A stretch of DNA of 64,000 nt from Moorella glycerini (GTDB lineage: Bacteria; Bacillota; DSM-521; Neomoorellales; Neomoorellaceae): positions 2,542,001 through 2,606,000 of the forward strand of contig NZ_CP046244.1 in the NCBI RefSeq assembly GCF_009735625.1. The letters run 5' to 3'. A program made the position numbers and the translations under genes. Within the stretch, counting starts at the first letter, position 1, and each line of letters opens with the position of its first letter. Below are positions 42,149 through 50,914 of this stretch, piece by piece. Under the pieces are notes generated by a model that did not search any database, had not been told where the DNA came from, and was given only the letters and a program-made list of their open reading frames with translations.

Positions 42149-44737
42149 ATGGCGCTGGCCCATGAACCTGTAGAATATAAAGGCAGGCTGATCGAATTTC
42201 CTTTAGAAAACCCGGCGGAAAAGGATATCCCCCTGGAGGAGATCCACCAGCACCTGGCCCGGCCGAGCACGCCGCGGACCAGGAGGCTGAAGGAGAACTG
42301 CCGCTGGAAGCACACGGCGGCCGGCGAATTCGTCGACGAGGGCGTCAAAGCCGGTATCGAGCGCATGCGCTTGATTACCGAAAGCCATAAGCAGTCCGTC
42401 GGTAAACCCAATGTCATCAGGCGCGCCCTGATGTTGGACAATTTCCTGCGTAAGTGTACGGTTTTGTTGATGGAAGACGAGCTGATCGTCGGTTATCATG
42501 CCGAAAACCCGAAGTGGATACCCCTTTTCCCGGAGCTTTCCTACATGCAGATCCAGGATTACCTGCAGAGCAAGTACGCGCCGGAGCCGGCGGATGAAGC
42601 CAGGGAAATTGCTGAGTATTGGAAACCCTACTCCCTCCAGGCCGCCTGCGAGCCCTATTTTACCAAGGAAGAGCTCAAGGCCGCCTACCACCCGGCGATC
42701 ATCGAATCCCCCGGCTTTGCCAACGGCTACAACAGCATCGTGCCTCCCTACGAGACGGTGCTGGAAGACGGCCTGTTGAAGCGCATCGCCATGGCGGAGC
42801 AGCACATCAAAGAAGCCAGGGAGAAACTGGCCGAACTGCCCTGGCATGCCGACCGGCTGGAGCTGACCGACAAGATCGACAACTGGCAGGCCATGATTAT
42901 CGCCGACAAGGCCGTCATTGTCTGGGCGCGGCGCCACGCCCGCCTGTGCCGCATTGTGGCCGAAAACTTCGAGACGGACCCCAAACGTAAAGAAGAACTG
43001 CTGATGATCGCCGACATCTGCCACCGCGTGCCGGCCGAACCGTGCAGGGGCTTACGCGATGCCATGCAGGCCAAGTGGTTTACCTATCTCGTCTGCCACG
43101 CCATCGAGCGCTATGCCAGCGGCTACGCCCACCTGGAAGACAAACTGCTGTGGCCGTATTATAAGGCCAGCGTGATTGACAAGACCTTCCAGCCCATGAC
43201 CCACGCCGATGCCGTGGAACTGTTCGAGTGCGAGCGCCTGAAGGTTTCCAACCACGGCGCCGGCAAGTCGCGCCAGTACCGCGAGTACTTCCCGGGCGCC
43301 AATGACCTCTTCATCCTCACTATCGGCGGCCTGAACCGCTACGGCGAGGACAACTGCACCGACTGCACCGACGCCATTCTGGAGGCGGCGCGCAATATCC
43401 GGACCACCGAGCCCTCCATTGTCTTCCGCTGGCACCCCAAGTGCCGCCTGAAGACCAAGCGCCTGGTGTTCGAGTGCATCCGCGACGGCCTGGGTTACCC
43501 CTCCATCAAGCACCAGGCCATCGGCACAGCGCAGCTTTTGTGGCTGGGCCAGTTCAGCAAGAACAAGAACGGCGCCACGCCGGAAGAAGCCCAGGAATGG
43601 GCCAACGTCCTCTGCATGTCGCCGGGCCTGGTGGGCCGGCGCAAGACCCAGAAGACCCGGAGCGAGGGCGGCAGTTCCATCTTCACCGACAAGGTTCTGG
43701 AACTCACCCTCTTTGACGGCTATGACTGGAGCTACGCCAACGACCAGTTCGGCCCCCACACCGGCGATCCCCGTGACTTCAAGACCTTTGAAGAGCTATG
43801 GGAGGCTTACCGGAAACAGTACCAGTACTTCATGAGCCTGGCCATCCGGTGTAAAGATACATCCCGCAAGATGGAGGGGCGCCTGCTGCAGATGCCCTTC
43901 GTCTCCAGCATCGACGACGGCTGCATGGAGTACGGCATGGACGCCATGGTCCTGTCCGAGCAGCCCAACCCCTGGCACAACCCCATCAGCAACGCCGTGG
44001 CCCTCAACTCCCTGGTGGCCATCAAGAAGCTGATCTACGATGAGAAGAAATACACTATGGACGAACTCATTGAGGCCCTGAAAAACAACTGGGAAGGCTA
44101 CGAGAAGATGCATAAAGACTTCCTGGAGGCGCCCAAGTGGGGTAACGACGATCCCTATTGCGACGCCATCGGCAAGGCCCTCTTTGAAGACATCATCTCC
44201 GGCGAAATGCGCAAGATCATCAACTACTCCGGGGCACCGGTAACGCCCGGCGGCCAGGCAGTGGGCGCTTACATGCAGGTCGGCTCCCGCATGGGCCCGA
44301 CGCCGGACGGCCGCTACGGCGGCGACCCGGCGGCCGACGGCGGCATCTCGCCCTACCAGGGCACCGACAAGAAGGGACCCACGGCGGTGCTGAAGTCGGT
44401 GTCCAGGGTCAACGCCGCCACCCAGAAGGCCGAACTGTTGAACCAGCGGCTGTCGCCGTCCATCATGCGCAGCAAGCATGGCTTCAAGATCTGGCTCAGC
44501 TACATGAACACCTGGTACGACCTGAATATCGACCACGTCCAGTTCAACGTGGTCAGCGCCGAGCAGATGCGGGCCGCCCAGCGGGAACCGGAAAAGCACC
44601 GCGACCTGATTGTGCGGGTTGCCGGTTACAGCGCTCGCTTTGTAGACCTTTCCAAGTACGGCCAGGATACCATCATCGCCAGGACCGAGCAGGACTTCGG
44701 GGCGCAGGACCTGGAGTTCCTGGATGCGGAACTCTAA
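42149..44737 (+). CDS. Glycyl radical fumarate-adding enzyme, BssA-like catalytic subunit (copy 2)
   Basis: 862 residues from ATG 42149. Cys489 in LCMSPG, Arg504 in the following KTRSEGG stretch, and Gly826 in RVAGYSA, all at the same positions as in copy 1. Most DNA is nearly identical to copy 1, but differences are clustered: 376-381 (QYREYF instead of HAREWL), residues near 521-549 (FDGYD, NDQFG, FEELWEAYRKQ) and near 701-707 (AYMQVGSRMG instead of SYLGVGSAMG). These loops flank the substrate pocket of benzylsuccinate synthase, so the co-substrate probably differs. Complete accessory genes follow. Confidence 0.95.
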   Translation: MALAHEPVEYKGRLIEFPLENPAEKDIPLEEIHQHLARPSTPRTRRLKENCRWKHTAAGEFVDEGVKAGIERMRLITESHKQSVGKPNVIRRALMLDNFLRKCTVLLMEDELIVGYHAENPKWIPLFPELSYMQIQDYLQSKYAPEPADEAREIAEYWKPYSLQAACEPYFTKEELKAAYHPAIIESPGFANGYNSIVPPYETVLEDGLLKRIAMAEQHIKEAREKLAELPWHADRLELTDKIDNWQAMIIADKAVIVWARRHARLCRIVAENFETDPKRKEELLMIADICHRVPAEPCRGLRDAMQAKWFTYLVCHAIERYASGYAHLEDKLLWPYYKASVIDKTFQPMTHADAVELFECERLKVSNHGAGKSRQYREYFPGANDLFILTIGGLNRYGEDNCTDCTDAILEAARNIRTTEPSIVFRWHPKCRLKTKRLVFECIRDGLGYPSIKHQAIGTAQLLWLGQFSKNKNGATPEEAQEWANVLCMSPGLVGRRKTQKTRSEGGSSIFTDKVLELTLFDGYDWSYANDQFGPHTGDPRDFKTFEELWEAYRKQYQYFMSLAIRCKDTSRKMEGRLLQMPFVSSIDDGCMEYGMDAMVLSEQPNPWHNPISNAVALNSLVAIKKLIYDEKKYTMDELIEALKNNWEGYEKMHKDFLEAPKWGNDDPYCDAIGKALFEDIISGEMRKIINYSGAPVTPGGQAVGAYMQVGSRMGPTPDGRYGGDPAADGGISPYQGTDKKGPTAVLKSVSRVNAATQKAELLNQRLSPSIMRSKHGFKIWLSYMNTWYDLNIDHVQFNVVSAEQMRAAQREPEKHRDLIVRVAGYSARFVDLSKYGQDTIIARTEQDFGAQDLEFLDAEL

Positions 44738-44750
44738 AGGAGGCCTGAAG

Positions 44751-45050
44751 ATGGATAATTTCTACAGGGAGATTATCAAATCCGATGCCATTACCCCCAG
44801 CGACCCGGCGACGCGCAAGCCTTTACACGGGGACAACCGGGGCATCGGTATCAGGCTGGAACCGGGAACGCCGCGTTCCTGCTACAAATGCCGGTGGGGT
44901 ACGGCCGATCCCACCGTCCCCAGCAAGGGGCAGTGCGTGGCCCTGAAAAATAAAATGGGCGCCATCTGGAAGCGCTTCATTCCCGACTACTTCAACATGA
45001 CCTGCGACCGCTTTGAAGAAGGGGATGTTGATTTCCGCGAACACGTCTAA
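44751..45050 (+). CDS. Small Fe-S subunit of a fumarate-adding enzyme, BssB-like (copy 2)
   Basis: 99 residues from ATG 44751 (AAAGGAGG upstream), 13 bp after the catalytic subunit. SCYKC near residue 44, GQC near 61 and FNMTCDRF near 86 are the cluster ligands. Family core: ITPSDPATRKPLHG and KCRWGTADPT. Duplicate of 31810 with a more diverged middle (ALKNKMGAIWKR). Confidence 0.87.
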   Translation: MDNFYREIIKSDAITPSDPATRKPLHGDNRGIGIRLEPGTPRSCYKCRWGTADPTVPSKGQCVALKNKMGAIWKRFIPDYFNMTCDRFEEGDVDFREHV

Positions 45051-45059
45051 CTGGATGGC

Positions 45060-45104
45060 CCGGGAGCAGGTAAAACCAGGCCGGGGTTGCCTGCTCCCGG
45101 TTTT
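45060..45104 (+). terminator. Hairpin with short T-run between BssB-like and MoxR genes
   Basis: CCGGGAGCAGG (45060-45070) pairs perfectly with 45090-45100, then TTTT. Probably a partial terminator that keeps structural subunits in excess of the accessory proteins. Confidence 0.65.
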
Positions 45105-45149
45105 CGTAGAACCAGCCGCGGTTTTGAAGAGCGAAAGGCGGAGTAAGAT

Positions 45150-46010
45150 ATGAACAACAATAACTTGAAAATTCCTGAGCCCGACCCTTTCTTCTATATT
45201 GATGCCGAAACCCGCATCATGCTCCACCATTTCGAGGCAATTTCCCGCAAGCACCCCGTCAATATTCTCATAACGGGCAAGCAGGGATGCGGCAAGTCAA
45301 GCCTGGTGCGGCAATTCGCCGCCGTTTATCAACGTCCCCTGGCCACCTTCCAGGTCGGCATTCTTTCCGAACCGGGCCAGCTCTTCGGCGAGCATGCCCT
45401 GGTAGACGGCGAGACGCGCTACCGCCCCTACCTGTTTCCCCAGGCCGTCCAGACCCCCCGCTGCGTCATTCACCTGGAGGAAATCAACCGGCCCGAACAC
45501 CCCAAGGCCCTGAACATGCTCTTTTCCCTGCTGGCGGAAGACAGGCGGGTGTGGATAGATGAACTGGGCCTCATTGAGGTAGCCCCGGGGGTAGTTATTT
45601 TCGCCACCATGAACGAAGGCGAAGAGTTCGTGGGTACGGAAATGCTGGACCCGGCCTTGCGGGACCGCTTCTATACCATTCTCATGGATTACATCCCGGC
45701 AGAGGTGGAGGCGGAGGTCCTGGCCCAGAAAACCGGCGTCGACCGGGAACAGGCGCGTGAAATCGTCAACATTGTTAATAAGATGCGGGGGCACGCCGAG
45801 ACGCCTTTAGATGTCTCGACGCGCACCTCCCTGATGATCGCCGAGCTGGTGGCGGCGGGGGCGTCTATCAGGGAAGCGATTACCTTCAGCATGCAGATTG
45901 ACCGGGAACACCTGGAATCTATCCTCCTGGCCCTGCACCTGGAGAAAGGATTGACGGATGCCAGGAAAACGACCAGATATATCCTTTTTACCGGGGACCT
46001 GGATTTATAA
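45150..46010 (+). CDS. MoxR-type AAA+ ATPase, BssE-like
   Basis: 286 residues, ATG start. Walker A GKQGCGKS near residue 43-50, Walker B HLEEIN near 110, sensor TMNEGEEFVGTEMLDPALRDRF. The known bss operons carry bssE, an ATPase of this type thought to act as a chaperone for the enzyme; MoxR ATPases act with VWA proteins to insert or remove cofactors. It is followed after 31 bp by a VWA protein, the usual partner. Confidence 0.88.
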   Translation: MNNNNLKIPEPDPFFYIDAETRIMLHHFEAISRKHPVNILITGKQGCGKSSLVRQFAAVYQRPLATFQVGILSEPGQLFGEHALVDGETRYRPYLFPQAVQTPRCVIHLEEINRPEHPKALNMLFSLLAEDRRVWIDELGLIEVAPGVVIFATMNEGEEFVGTEMLDPALRDRFYTILMDYIPAEVEAEVLAQKTGVDREQAREIVNIVNKMRGHAETPLDVSTRTSLMIAELVAAGASIREAITFSMQIDREHLESILLALHLEKGLTDARKTTRYILFTGDLDL

Positions 46011-46041
46011 ACCTCCGGGGAGAGAGCAAGGGGGGGCTTTT

Positions 46042-47739
46042 ATGGAACAGGAGAAGGGCGCTCCCGGCGCGGTTATCAAAAGCTTTTATATACCAGGCGA
46101 AGAAGGGATATCGGAATATTGGCGCCGCCATAAATCTACAGTGGTGTCCCTGGAACTGGCCCGCTTGCTGGCCGCCCTGCGCAAGCTGACGGGTTACCTG
46201 GGGATGAACGTGGGCAGCATTATCTGGGAAGGCATGAAATCCCCCGAAGAAACCTCGGCCATCATCCTCGACCCCTCCCTGGTACGGGGAAAATACCCCG
46301 TACCGGCCAGCAAGACCGACTATGTGGTGGGAGTTACCGTAAGGGAGGCCTACCGGCGCATCGAGTGGAGCGAGAAGGCGGAGCAGCTGGCCTGGGAGAA
46401 GGCCGGCAAAATAGAAGCGGTCCAGCGTTACAAGTTTCAGCAGTACCTGGAGATGGCCGAAAGGATCTACCTGGATACCCTGGCCAACAGATCAGTCCTG
46501 GGCCTGTACGCGGAAGTAGCCCGGCGGAACGATTTTAACCGGGCGCAAAAGCATTTTCTCCCGCCGCCGTCAGTGGAAGAATTGCTCCACCTCTGGTGGT
46601 TCCTGGCCGCCGATAGGGTTAGTCCCGGGTATCAGGAAGAATTTTCGGCAAAGGTTTATAACCAGGCGACTGCCGAACAGGTAGCCCTTTACCGGGAACC
46701 GTTACGCCTGCTCAATACCATTATAGGCCGGCTGCTCAAAGAATGTCCCTCCCGGCACAGCGTCCTGGAACGCTGCCATTACCGCTCCGACCTCTATGTG
46801 GAGATATGGCCTTCCTTCCTCGATATAGTAAAATTCTGGCCGGCCGATCGCCAGTCGGCCCTGATGGAGGGCGAGGGCGAGCCGTATACGTACCGCGAAC
46901 CTGCCGCCAGGATTTCCGAGGCCACCCTGCGGGCCATTGAAGCGGCCCTGGCCGAGAGCCTGGATTTAACGGCCGAGGTGAGAAGGGTTTGCGAGGGCGA
47001 CGAGGGGACAGTAACCATCAAAACGGGTAAAATCATTTTACCCCTGGAAGAAAAACTGGACCGGCAGCTCTACCTGCACCTGAAAGCCAGCTTGCGCCTG
47101 CGTTCCCGGAAAAGGAATGTCATCAGCCGCGGTTTAAAGAGCGGTAAGATCGACCCCCGCCGCCTCTACCGGGCGCCGGTAACGGGGGAAGTCTTTCTTT
47201 ATAAGAAAGCGGTCTATGAAATGGATTACGATATCATCCTCTTAGTTGATGCTTCCGGTTCCATGGTTGGCCCCAAGTGGAAGAATGCCCAGCGGGTTTT
47301 TTATGCCCTGTATGAGGCGCTGAAGGAACTGAACCGGGAGACGCGGGTGTTTGCCTATAACGAAGCCTTTGATACCTGCTATCTGACAGAATTATCGCGT
47401 AAGGGTATGCTTTATACCGTCGTTCCGCGGGGGAAAACGGCTTCGGGAGAAGCCATTATCGCCACGGCGCTGATGTTAAAGCAGCGGCAACGCCCGCGGC
47501 GGCCGCTGATCATCCACCTTACCGACGGCGCCTCCAACTGGGGGAGCGAGGTCAGGCATGCCATCGAGTACTGCCGGAAAGAGCGCCTAGGACTATTAAC
47601 CCTGGGACTGGGGTGCAGCAAGGAAAGCCGGGCGGAATTGAAAAGAGAATACGGTGACCAGGTAAGATTTATCGATGACATTAAAAGTCTGCCCCGAAAG
47701 TTCGCTGAATTGATTACTCAGGCAGGCCGCCTGCATTAA
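46042..47739 (+). CDS. VWA-domain protein, MoxR partner
   Basis: 565 residues from ATG 46042 with GGGGGG upstream (a longer frame opens at 45958 inside the previous gene). A helical N-terminal two thirds of unknown function, then a von Willebrand factor A domain with a MIDAS motif DASGS at residues 403-407 and THR/ASP at HLTDGAS. MoxR-VWA pairs function in enzyme assembly or activation. Its position between the ATPase and the activase suggests service to the glycyl radical enzyme, perhaps in radical repair or reactivation; that is inference. Confidence 0.83.
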   Translation: MEQEKGAPGAVIKSFYIPGEEGISEYWRRHKSTVVSLELARLLAALRKLTGYLGMNVGSIIWEGMKSPEETSAIILDPSLVRGKYPVPASKTDYVVGVTVREAYRRIEWSEKAEQLAWEKAGKIEAVQRYKFQQYLEMAERIYLDTLANRSVLGLYAEVARRNDFNRAQKHFLPPPSVEELLHLWWFLAADRVSPGYQEEFSAKVYNQATAEQVALYREPLRLLNTIIGRLLKECPSRHSVLERCHYRSDLYVEIWPSFLDIVKFWPADRQSALMEGEGEPYTYREPAARISEATLRAIEAALAESLDLTAEVRRVCEGDEGTVTIKTGKIILPLEEKLDRQLYLHLKASLRLRSRKRNVISRGLKSGKIDPRRLYRAPVTGEVFLYKKAVYEMDYDIILLVDASGSMVGPKWKNAQRVFYALYEALKELNRETRVFAYNEAFDTCYLTELSRKGMLYTVVPRGKTASGEAIIATALMLKQRQRPRRPLIIHLTDGASNWGSEVRHAIEYCRKERLGLLTLGLGCSKESRAELKREYGDQVRFIDDIKSLPRKFAELITQAGRLH

Positions 47740-47751
47740 GAGGTGATAAAT

Positions 47752-48720
47752 TTGACCGCGATTGAACCGGCAGCCTTGCCGGACCGGCAACCGCTCATTA
47801 CCAACATCCAGCGCTATTCTGTGCAGGATGGGCCGGGCATCAGGACGACCATTTTTCTTAAAGGTTGTCCCCTCAGGTGCCCCTGGTGCCATAACCCGGA
47901 AACCCAGGATCCCGAACGGGAAATAAACTATGACCAGGAAAAGTGCACCGGTTGCGGCGCCTGCGTGCAGGTCTGCCCGTCCGGGGCCGCCCGCCTGGAG
48001 GGCGCGATCAGCGTTCTGGACCGGGGCCAGTGCACCAGGTGCGGCCGCTGCGTGGACGCCTGCCCCGCCGGGGCCAGGGAATGGTCCGGCCAGGCCATGA
48101 CCATCGAGGAAATCGTCAGGGAGGCCAAAGATGATGAAATGTTTTTCCTGAGTTCCGGCGGCGGGGTAACCATCAGCGGCGGCGACCCCCTGTATTTTCC
48201 TCGTTTTACCCTGGAACTGGCCCGGCGGCTGCAAGACGAGCTGCTGCACGTGGCCATCGACACCGCTGCTTTCTGCCAGTGGTCCTACCTGGATGAGTTG
48301 CGCCCCTATGCCGATCTTTTTCTTATTGACCTGAAGACCATGGACGGCGACAAGTACCGGGATGTCATCCGCGGTAGCCTGGCGGTGGTGCAGCAGAACC
48401 TGGAAAGGCTGGCGGCTGCCGGGGCCACCATCAGGGTGCGCATCCCGGTTATACCGGGATTCAACGACAGCGAGGCCGATTACGACGCTTTTGCCGCCTA
48501 CCTGGGTACCCTCAAAGGCAGGATAGCCGGGGTGGACATCCTTCCCTTCCATTCCTACGCCGGGAAGAAGTACAGACTCCTCGACAGGTGGGATAGTTAC
48601 CAGTACCGGGACACGGAATCCCTGCAGCCAGAAGATGTGCTGGGATTGGCCCGGAAACTGAAGCAGGCCGGTTTTTCCCCGGCCGATAACAGCCTGACGG
48701 TGGGAGGCCTGACGGGATGA
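47752..48720 (+). CDS. Glycyl radical enzyme activase, BssD-like radical SAM protein (2)
   Basis: 322 residues from TTG 47752, with GAGGTG 6 nt upstream. Radical SAM motif C39-x3-C43-x2-C46 (CPLRCPWC) and two ferredoxin-type clusters (CTGCGACVQVCP, CTRCGRCVDACP). GGGVTISGGDPL is the family GGE-like motif, here with Asp. Function: SAM-dependent installation of the glycyl radical. It lies 12 bp after the VWA gene and overlaps the next gene by 4 bp. The order C-A-B-E-VWA-D differs from bssDCABE, where D is first. Confidence 0.93.
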   Translation: MTAIEPAALPDRQPLITNIQRYSVQDGPGIRTTIFLKGCPLRCPWCHNPETQDPEREINYDQEKCTGCGACVQVCPSGAARLEGAISVLDRGQCTRCGRCVDACPAGAREWSGQAMTIEEIVREAKDDEMFFLSSGGGVTISGGDPLYFPRFTLELARRLQDELLHVAIDTAAFCQWSYLDELRPYADLFLIDLKTMDGDKYRDVIRGSLAVVQQNLERLAAAGATIRVRIPVIPGFNDSEADYDAFAAYLGTLKGRIAGVDILPFHSYAGKKYRLLDRWDSYQYRDTESLQPEDVLGLARKLKQAGFSPADNSLTVGGLTG

Positions 48721-49295
48721 AAAAAAGGGAATTGATTAAAGAAATTTTACAGATCGAACTGGAGATGTTTAAGCAGGTGCGCACCGCTGCACCCAGCCGC
48801 TGCCAGGAAAACACGGACAGCTTTCTCCTGGTCCGGGGGGCGGCCTTTGCCAACTGGTCGGAGCAAACCCTGGCGTGCTACCTCCAGGACCTGCAGGAAG
48901 CCCGGCAGGAGGGCAGAAACCTGATGACGGAAAAGTACGCCCGCATGGATAACCTGATCCCGTGTTTGAATGATAACCCGTTGATTGACGATATCATGGC
49001 CATCGAAATCGAATGGGAAAAAGAGGTCAGGGCTAAATATCCCCATGTGATTGGCCGGCCTTCCGGGGAAGGGGTGGAAACAGGAGACGATATGGCCTAT
49101 TTTAAAAACTACCTGCGCAGCGAACTGGAAACCTATTCGGACGCCACCCTTGTGAGTTATTACACCGATTTACTGGCGGCGGTGGGCAATAACGAAAATC
49201 TAGCTGAGAAGACCTTTGCTACTATCTTTCGCCGGATGGGGTTTGCCTCCCTGGCAGAAGCGGAGGCTTATTTGGCCCGGAAGGCGTGCGGGTAA
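48717..49295 (+). CDS. DUF4125-like protein
   Basis: 192 residues; ATG overlaps the activase stop (ATGA), so translation is coupled. N-terminal half matches what I recall of DUF4125 (EMFKQVRTAAPSRCQENTDSFLLVRGAAFANWSE then DLQEARQEGRNLMTEKYARM). No catalytic motif recognised. The gene ends the operon. Function unknown, but coupling to an activase suggests a role in enzyme maturation. Confidence 0.7.
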   Translation: MKKRELIKEILQIELEMFKQVRTAAPSRCQENTDSFLLVRGAAFANWSEQTLACYLQDLQEARQEGRNLMTEKYARMDNLIPCLNDNPLIDDIMAIEIEWEKEVRAKYPHVIGRPSGEGVETGDDMAYFKNYLRSELETYSDATLVSYYTDLLAAVGNNENLAEKTFATIFRRMGFASLAEAEAYLARKACG

Positions 49296-49376
49296 GGGTT
49301 TGGCTGCTTAACAAATTCGTTAACTTTTGTGAACGGTTGCCGGGACAACCGTTTCTAGTCAAGCGCAATTTTGTCC

Positions 49377-49392
49377 TGGCACGGTTTTTGCA
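49377..49392 (+). promoter_or_regulatory. Sigma-54 promoter, fumarate-supply operon
   Basis: TGGCACGGTTTTTGCA, GG at 49378 and GC at 49390. Precedes the FMN-binding protein, zinc ribbon, fumarase and malic enzyme genes. Confidence 0.85.
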
Positions 49393-49519
49393 ACGGAATA
49401 AAAGATGAGGCAGGACCAAATTCAGGTAGGAGGTAAACGAGTTCCAGCAAAAAAATACTCAAAGATTTTGTTCTCGAAGTCACCATTGGTGGCTAGAAAT
49501 AACAGAGGAGGAGATAAAG

Positions 49520-49891
49520 TTGGCAACCCTGACACCCGCCATGCAAAAATTTATCGGCGAGAACCTGTGCCTGATCGCCACCGTCAATAAGGACTGCCAC
49601 CCCAACGTGGCCCCTAAAGGCACCTTTAGAGTGCTGGACGAAAAAAACCTTGCCTACGCTGAAATTTACGGCCAGCTGACCTACCAGAACCTGCTTGCCA
49701 ATCCCTATGTCTGTGTGGTGGCCGTCAACCGCCAGGAGCGAGCCATGGTCAGGTGCAGCGGCCTGGCTGAAATTGTCACAGCAGGCCAGCTCTACGACGA
49801 AATGGCCGCCCAGGTGGAAAAAAAGGGCCTGCCCCGGCCCCAGGCGGTAGTAAAAATTGCTCTGACGGAAGTACGCTCGTCTAAAGTTTGA
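49520..49891 (+). CDS. Pyridoxamine 5'-phosphate oxidase-fold FMN-binding protein
   Basis: 123 residues from TTG 49520, with AGGAGG 8 nt upstream. Split-barrel flavin-reductase fold: KDCHPNVAPKGTFRVLDEK, then NPYVCVVAVNRQERAMVRCSGLAEIV. Such small proteins bind FMN, F420 or haem; substrate unknown. First gene after the sigma-54 promoter; its stop overlaps a possible TTG of the next small gene. Confidence 0.8.
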   Translation: MATLTPAMQKFIGENLCLIATVNKDCHPNVAPKGTFRVLDEKNLAYAEIYGQLTYQNLLANPYVCVVAVNRQERAMVRCSGLAEIVTAGQLYDEMAAQVEKKGLPRPQAVVKIALTEVRSSKV

Positions 49892-50034
49892 CCCGGTATA
49901 TACCTAATCTCATTTGCGGCGGGGAGGTGCCGCGCAAAGTCTGCCCTTACTGCAAGGAAGCTTTTATGGGTTATACAGGCGATCCTCCCGTTTGCCCAGC
50001 CTGTGGCCGGGAACTGCCGCCAGAATACCTTTAA
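49888..50034 (+). CDS. Small zinc-ribbon protein
   Basis: 48 residues if TTG 49888 (overlapping the previous stop) is used, 35 if GTG 49927 is used. Contains CPYC and CPAC separated by 15 residues, a rubredoxin-like or zinc-ribbon knuckle pair. Too short to assign; it sits between the FMN-binding protein and fumarase and may be a metal-binding partner of either. Confidence 0.55.
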   Translation: MTRYIPNLICGGEVPRKVCPYCKEAFMGYTGDPPVCPACGRELPPEYL

Positions 50035-50057
50035 ACCAGGAGAAAGGATTGAATGCC

Positions 50058-50903
50058 ATGGCCAGAACCATCACTTGCAGCCAGATAACCGCAGCCGTGG
50101 AGCAGCTCTGCCGGGAGGCCAATTATTACCTGGGCGAAGACGTGCGCCAGTCCCTGGAAAAGGCCCTGGCGAGGGAGGTCTCACCCCCGGGTCGGGAAGT
50201 CTTAAAACAACTCCTGGACAATGCCACCATCGCCGCTACCGAGGAAGTGCCCATCTGCCAGGATACCGGGGTAGCCGTAATCTTCCTGGAACTGGGCCAG
50301 GATGTCCGGATTGAAGGCGGCTATCTTTACGACGCCATTAATGCCGGGGTCGCCCGGGGGTATACCGGCGGCTACCTGCGCAAATCCATGGTTTACCCGC
50401 CGGTAGACGGCAAGAACAGTGGCGATAACACGCCGGCAATAATCCACACCAGGATCGTACCCGGCGACCACCTGACTATAACCGTCGCCCCTAAAGGGGG
50501 CGGCAGCGAGAATATGAGCGCCGTGGGTATGCTTACCCCGGCTGCCGGGTACGAGGGGGTAAAAAAGTTTGTTGTCGAGACCGTAAAAAAGGCCGGGCCC
50601 AATCCCTGCCCCCCGATTGTCGTAGGAGTAGGTATTGGCGGCAACTTTGAAAAATGCGCCCTGCTGGCCAAGGAAGCCCTCCTGCGGCCCCTGGGCCAGC
50701 CTCATCCCCGTGAGGAAATAGCTGCCCTGGAAAAAGAGATCCTGGAGGCCATCAATTGCCTGGGGATAGGGCCCCAGGGCTTCGGCGGCCGGGTAACCGC
50801 CCTGGCGGTCCATATAGAGATTTATGCCCGGCACATTGCCAGCTTCCCCGTGGCCGTTAACATCCAGTGCCATGCCGCCCGCCACAAAAGCGTTACCCTG
50901 TAG
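50058..50903 (+). CDS. Fumarate hydratase class I, alpha subunit
   Basis: 281 residues from ATG 50058 (AGAAAGGA upstream). N-terminal [4Fe-4S] part of the two-subunit, oxygen-sensitive fumarase (or L(+)-tartrate dehydratase): ICQDTGVAVIFLELG, KGGGSENMSAVGML, GIGGNFEKCALLAKEALL. It interconverts malate and fumarate with the beta subunit 11 bp downstream. In this context it would provide fumarate for the C-C bond-forming enzymes. Confidence 0.92.
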   Translation: MARTITCSQITAAVEQLCREANYYLGEDVRQSLEKALAREVSPPGREVLKQLLDNATIAATEEVPICQDTGVAVIFLELGQDVRIEGGYLYDAINAGVARGYTGGYLRKSMVYPPVDGKNSGDNTPAIIHTRIVPGDHLTITVAPKGGGSENMSAVGMLTPAAGYEGVKKFVVETVKKAGPNPCPPIVVGVGIGGNFEKCALLAKEALLRPLGQPHPREEIAALEKEILEAINCLGIGPQGFGGRVTALAVHIEIYARHIASFPVAVNIQCHAARHKSVTL

Positions 50904-50914
50904 GAGGTGAAAAA

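Noticed and set aside
42203-43024. Long antisense frames opposite both BssA-like genes (273, 267, 235 codons) and opposite the regulators (up to 224 codons).
   Set aside because: They mirror GC-rich codon use of the real genes, lack ribosome sites and have no recognisable domains; the same shadows appear in both duplicated copies.
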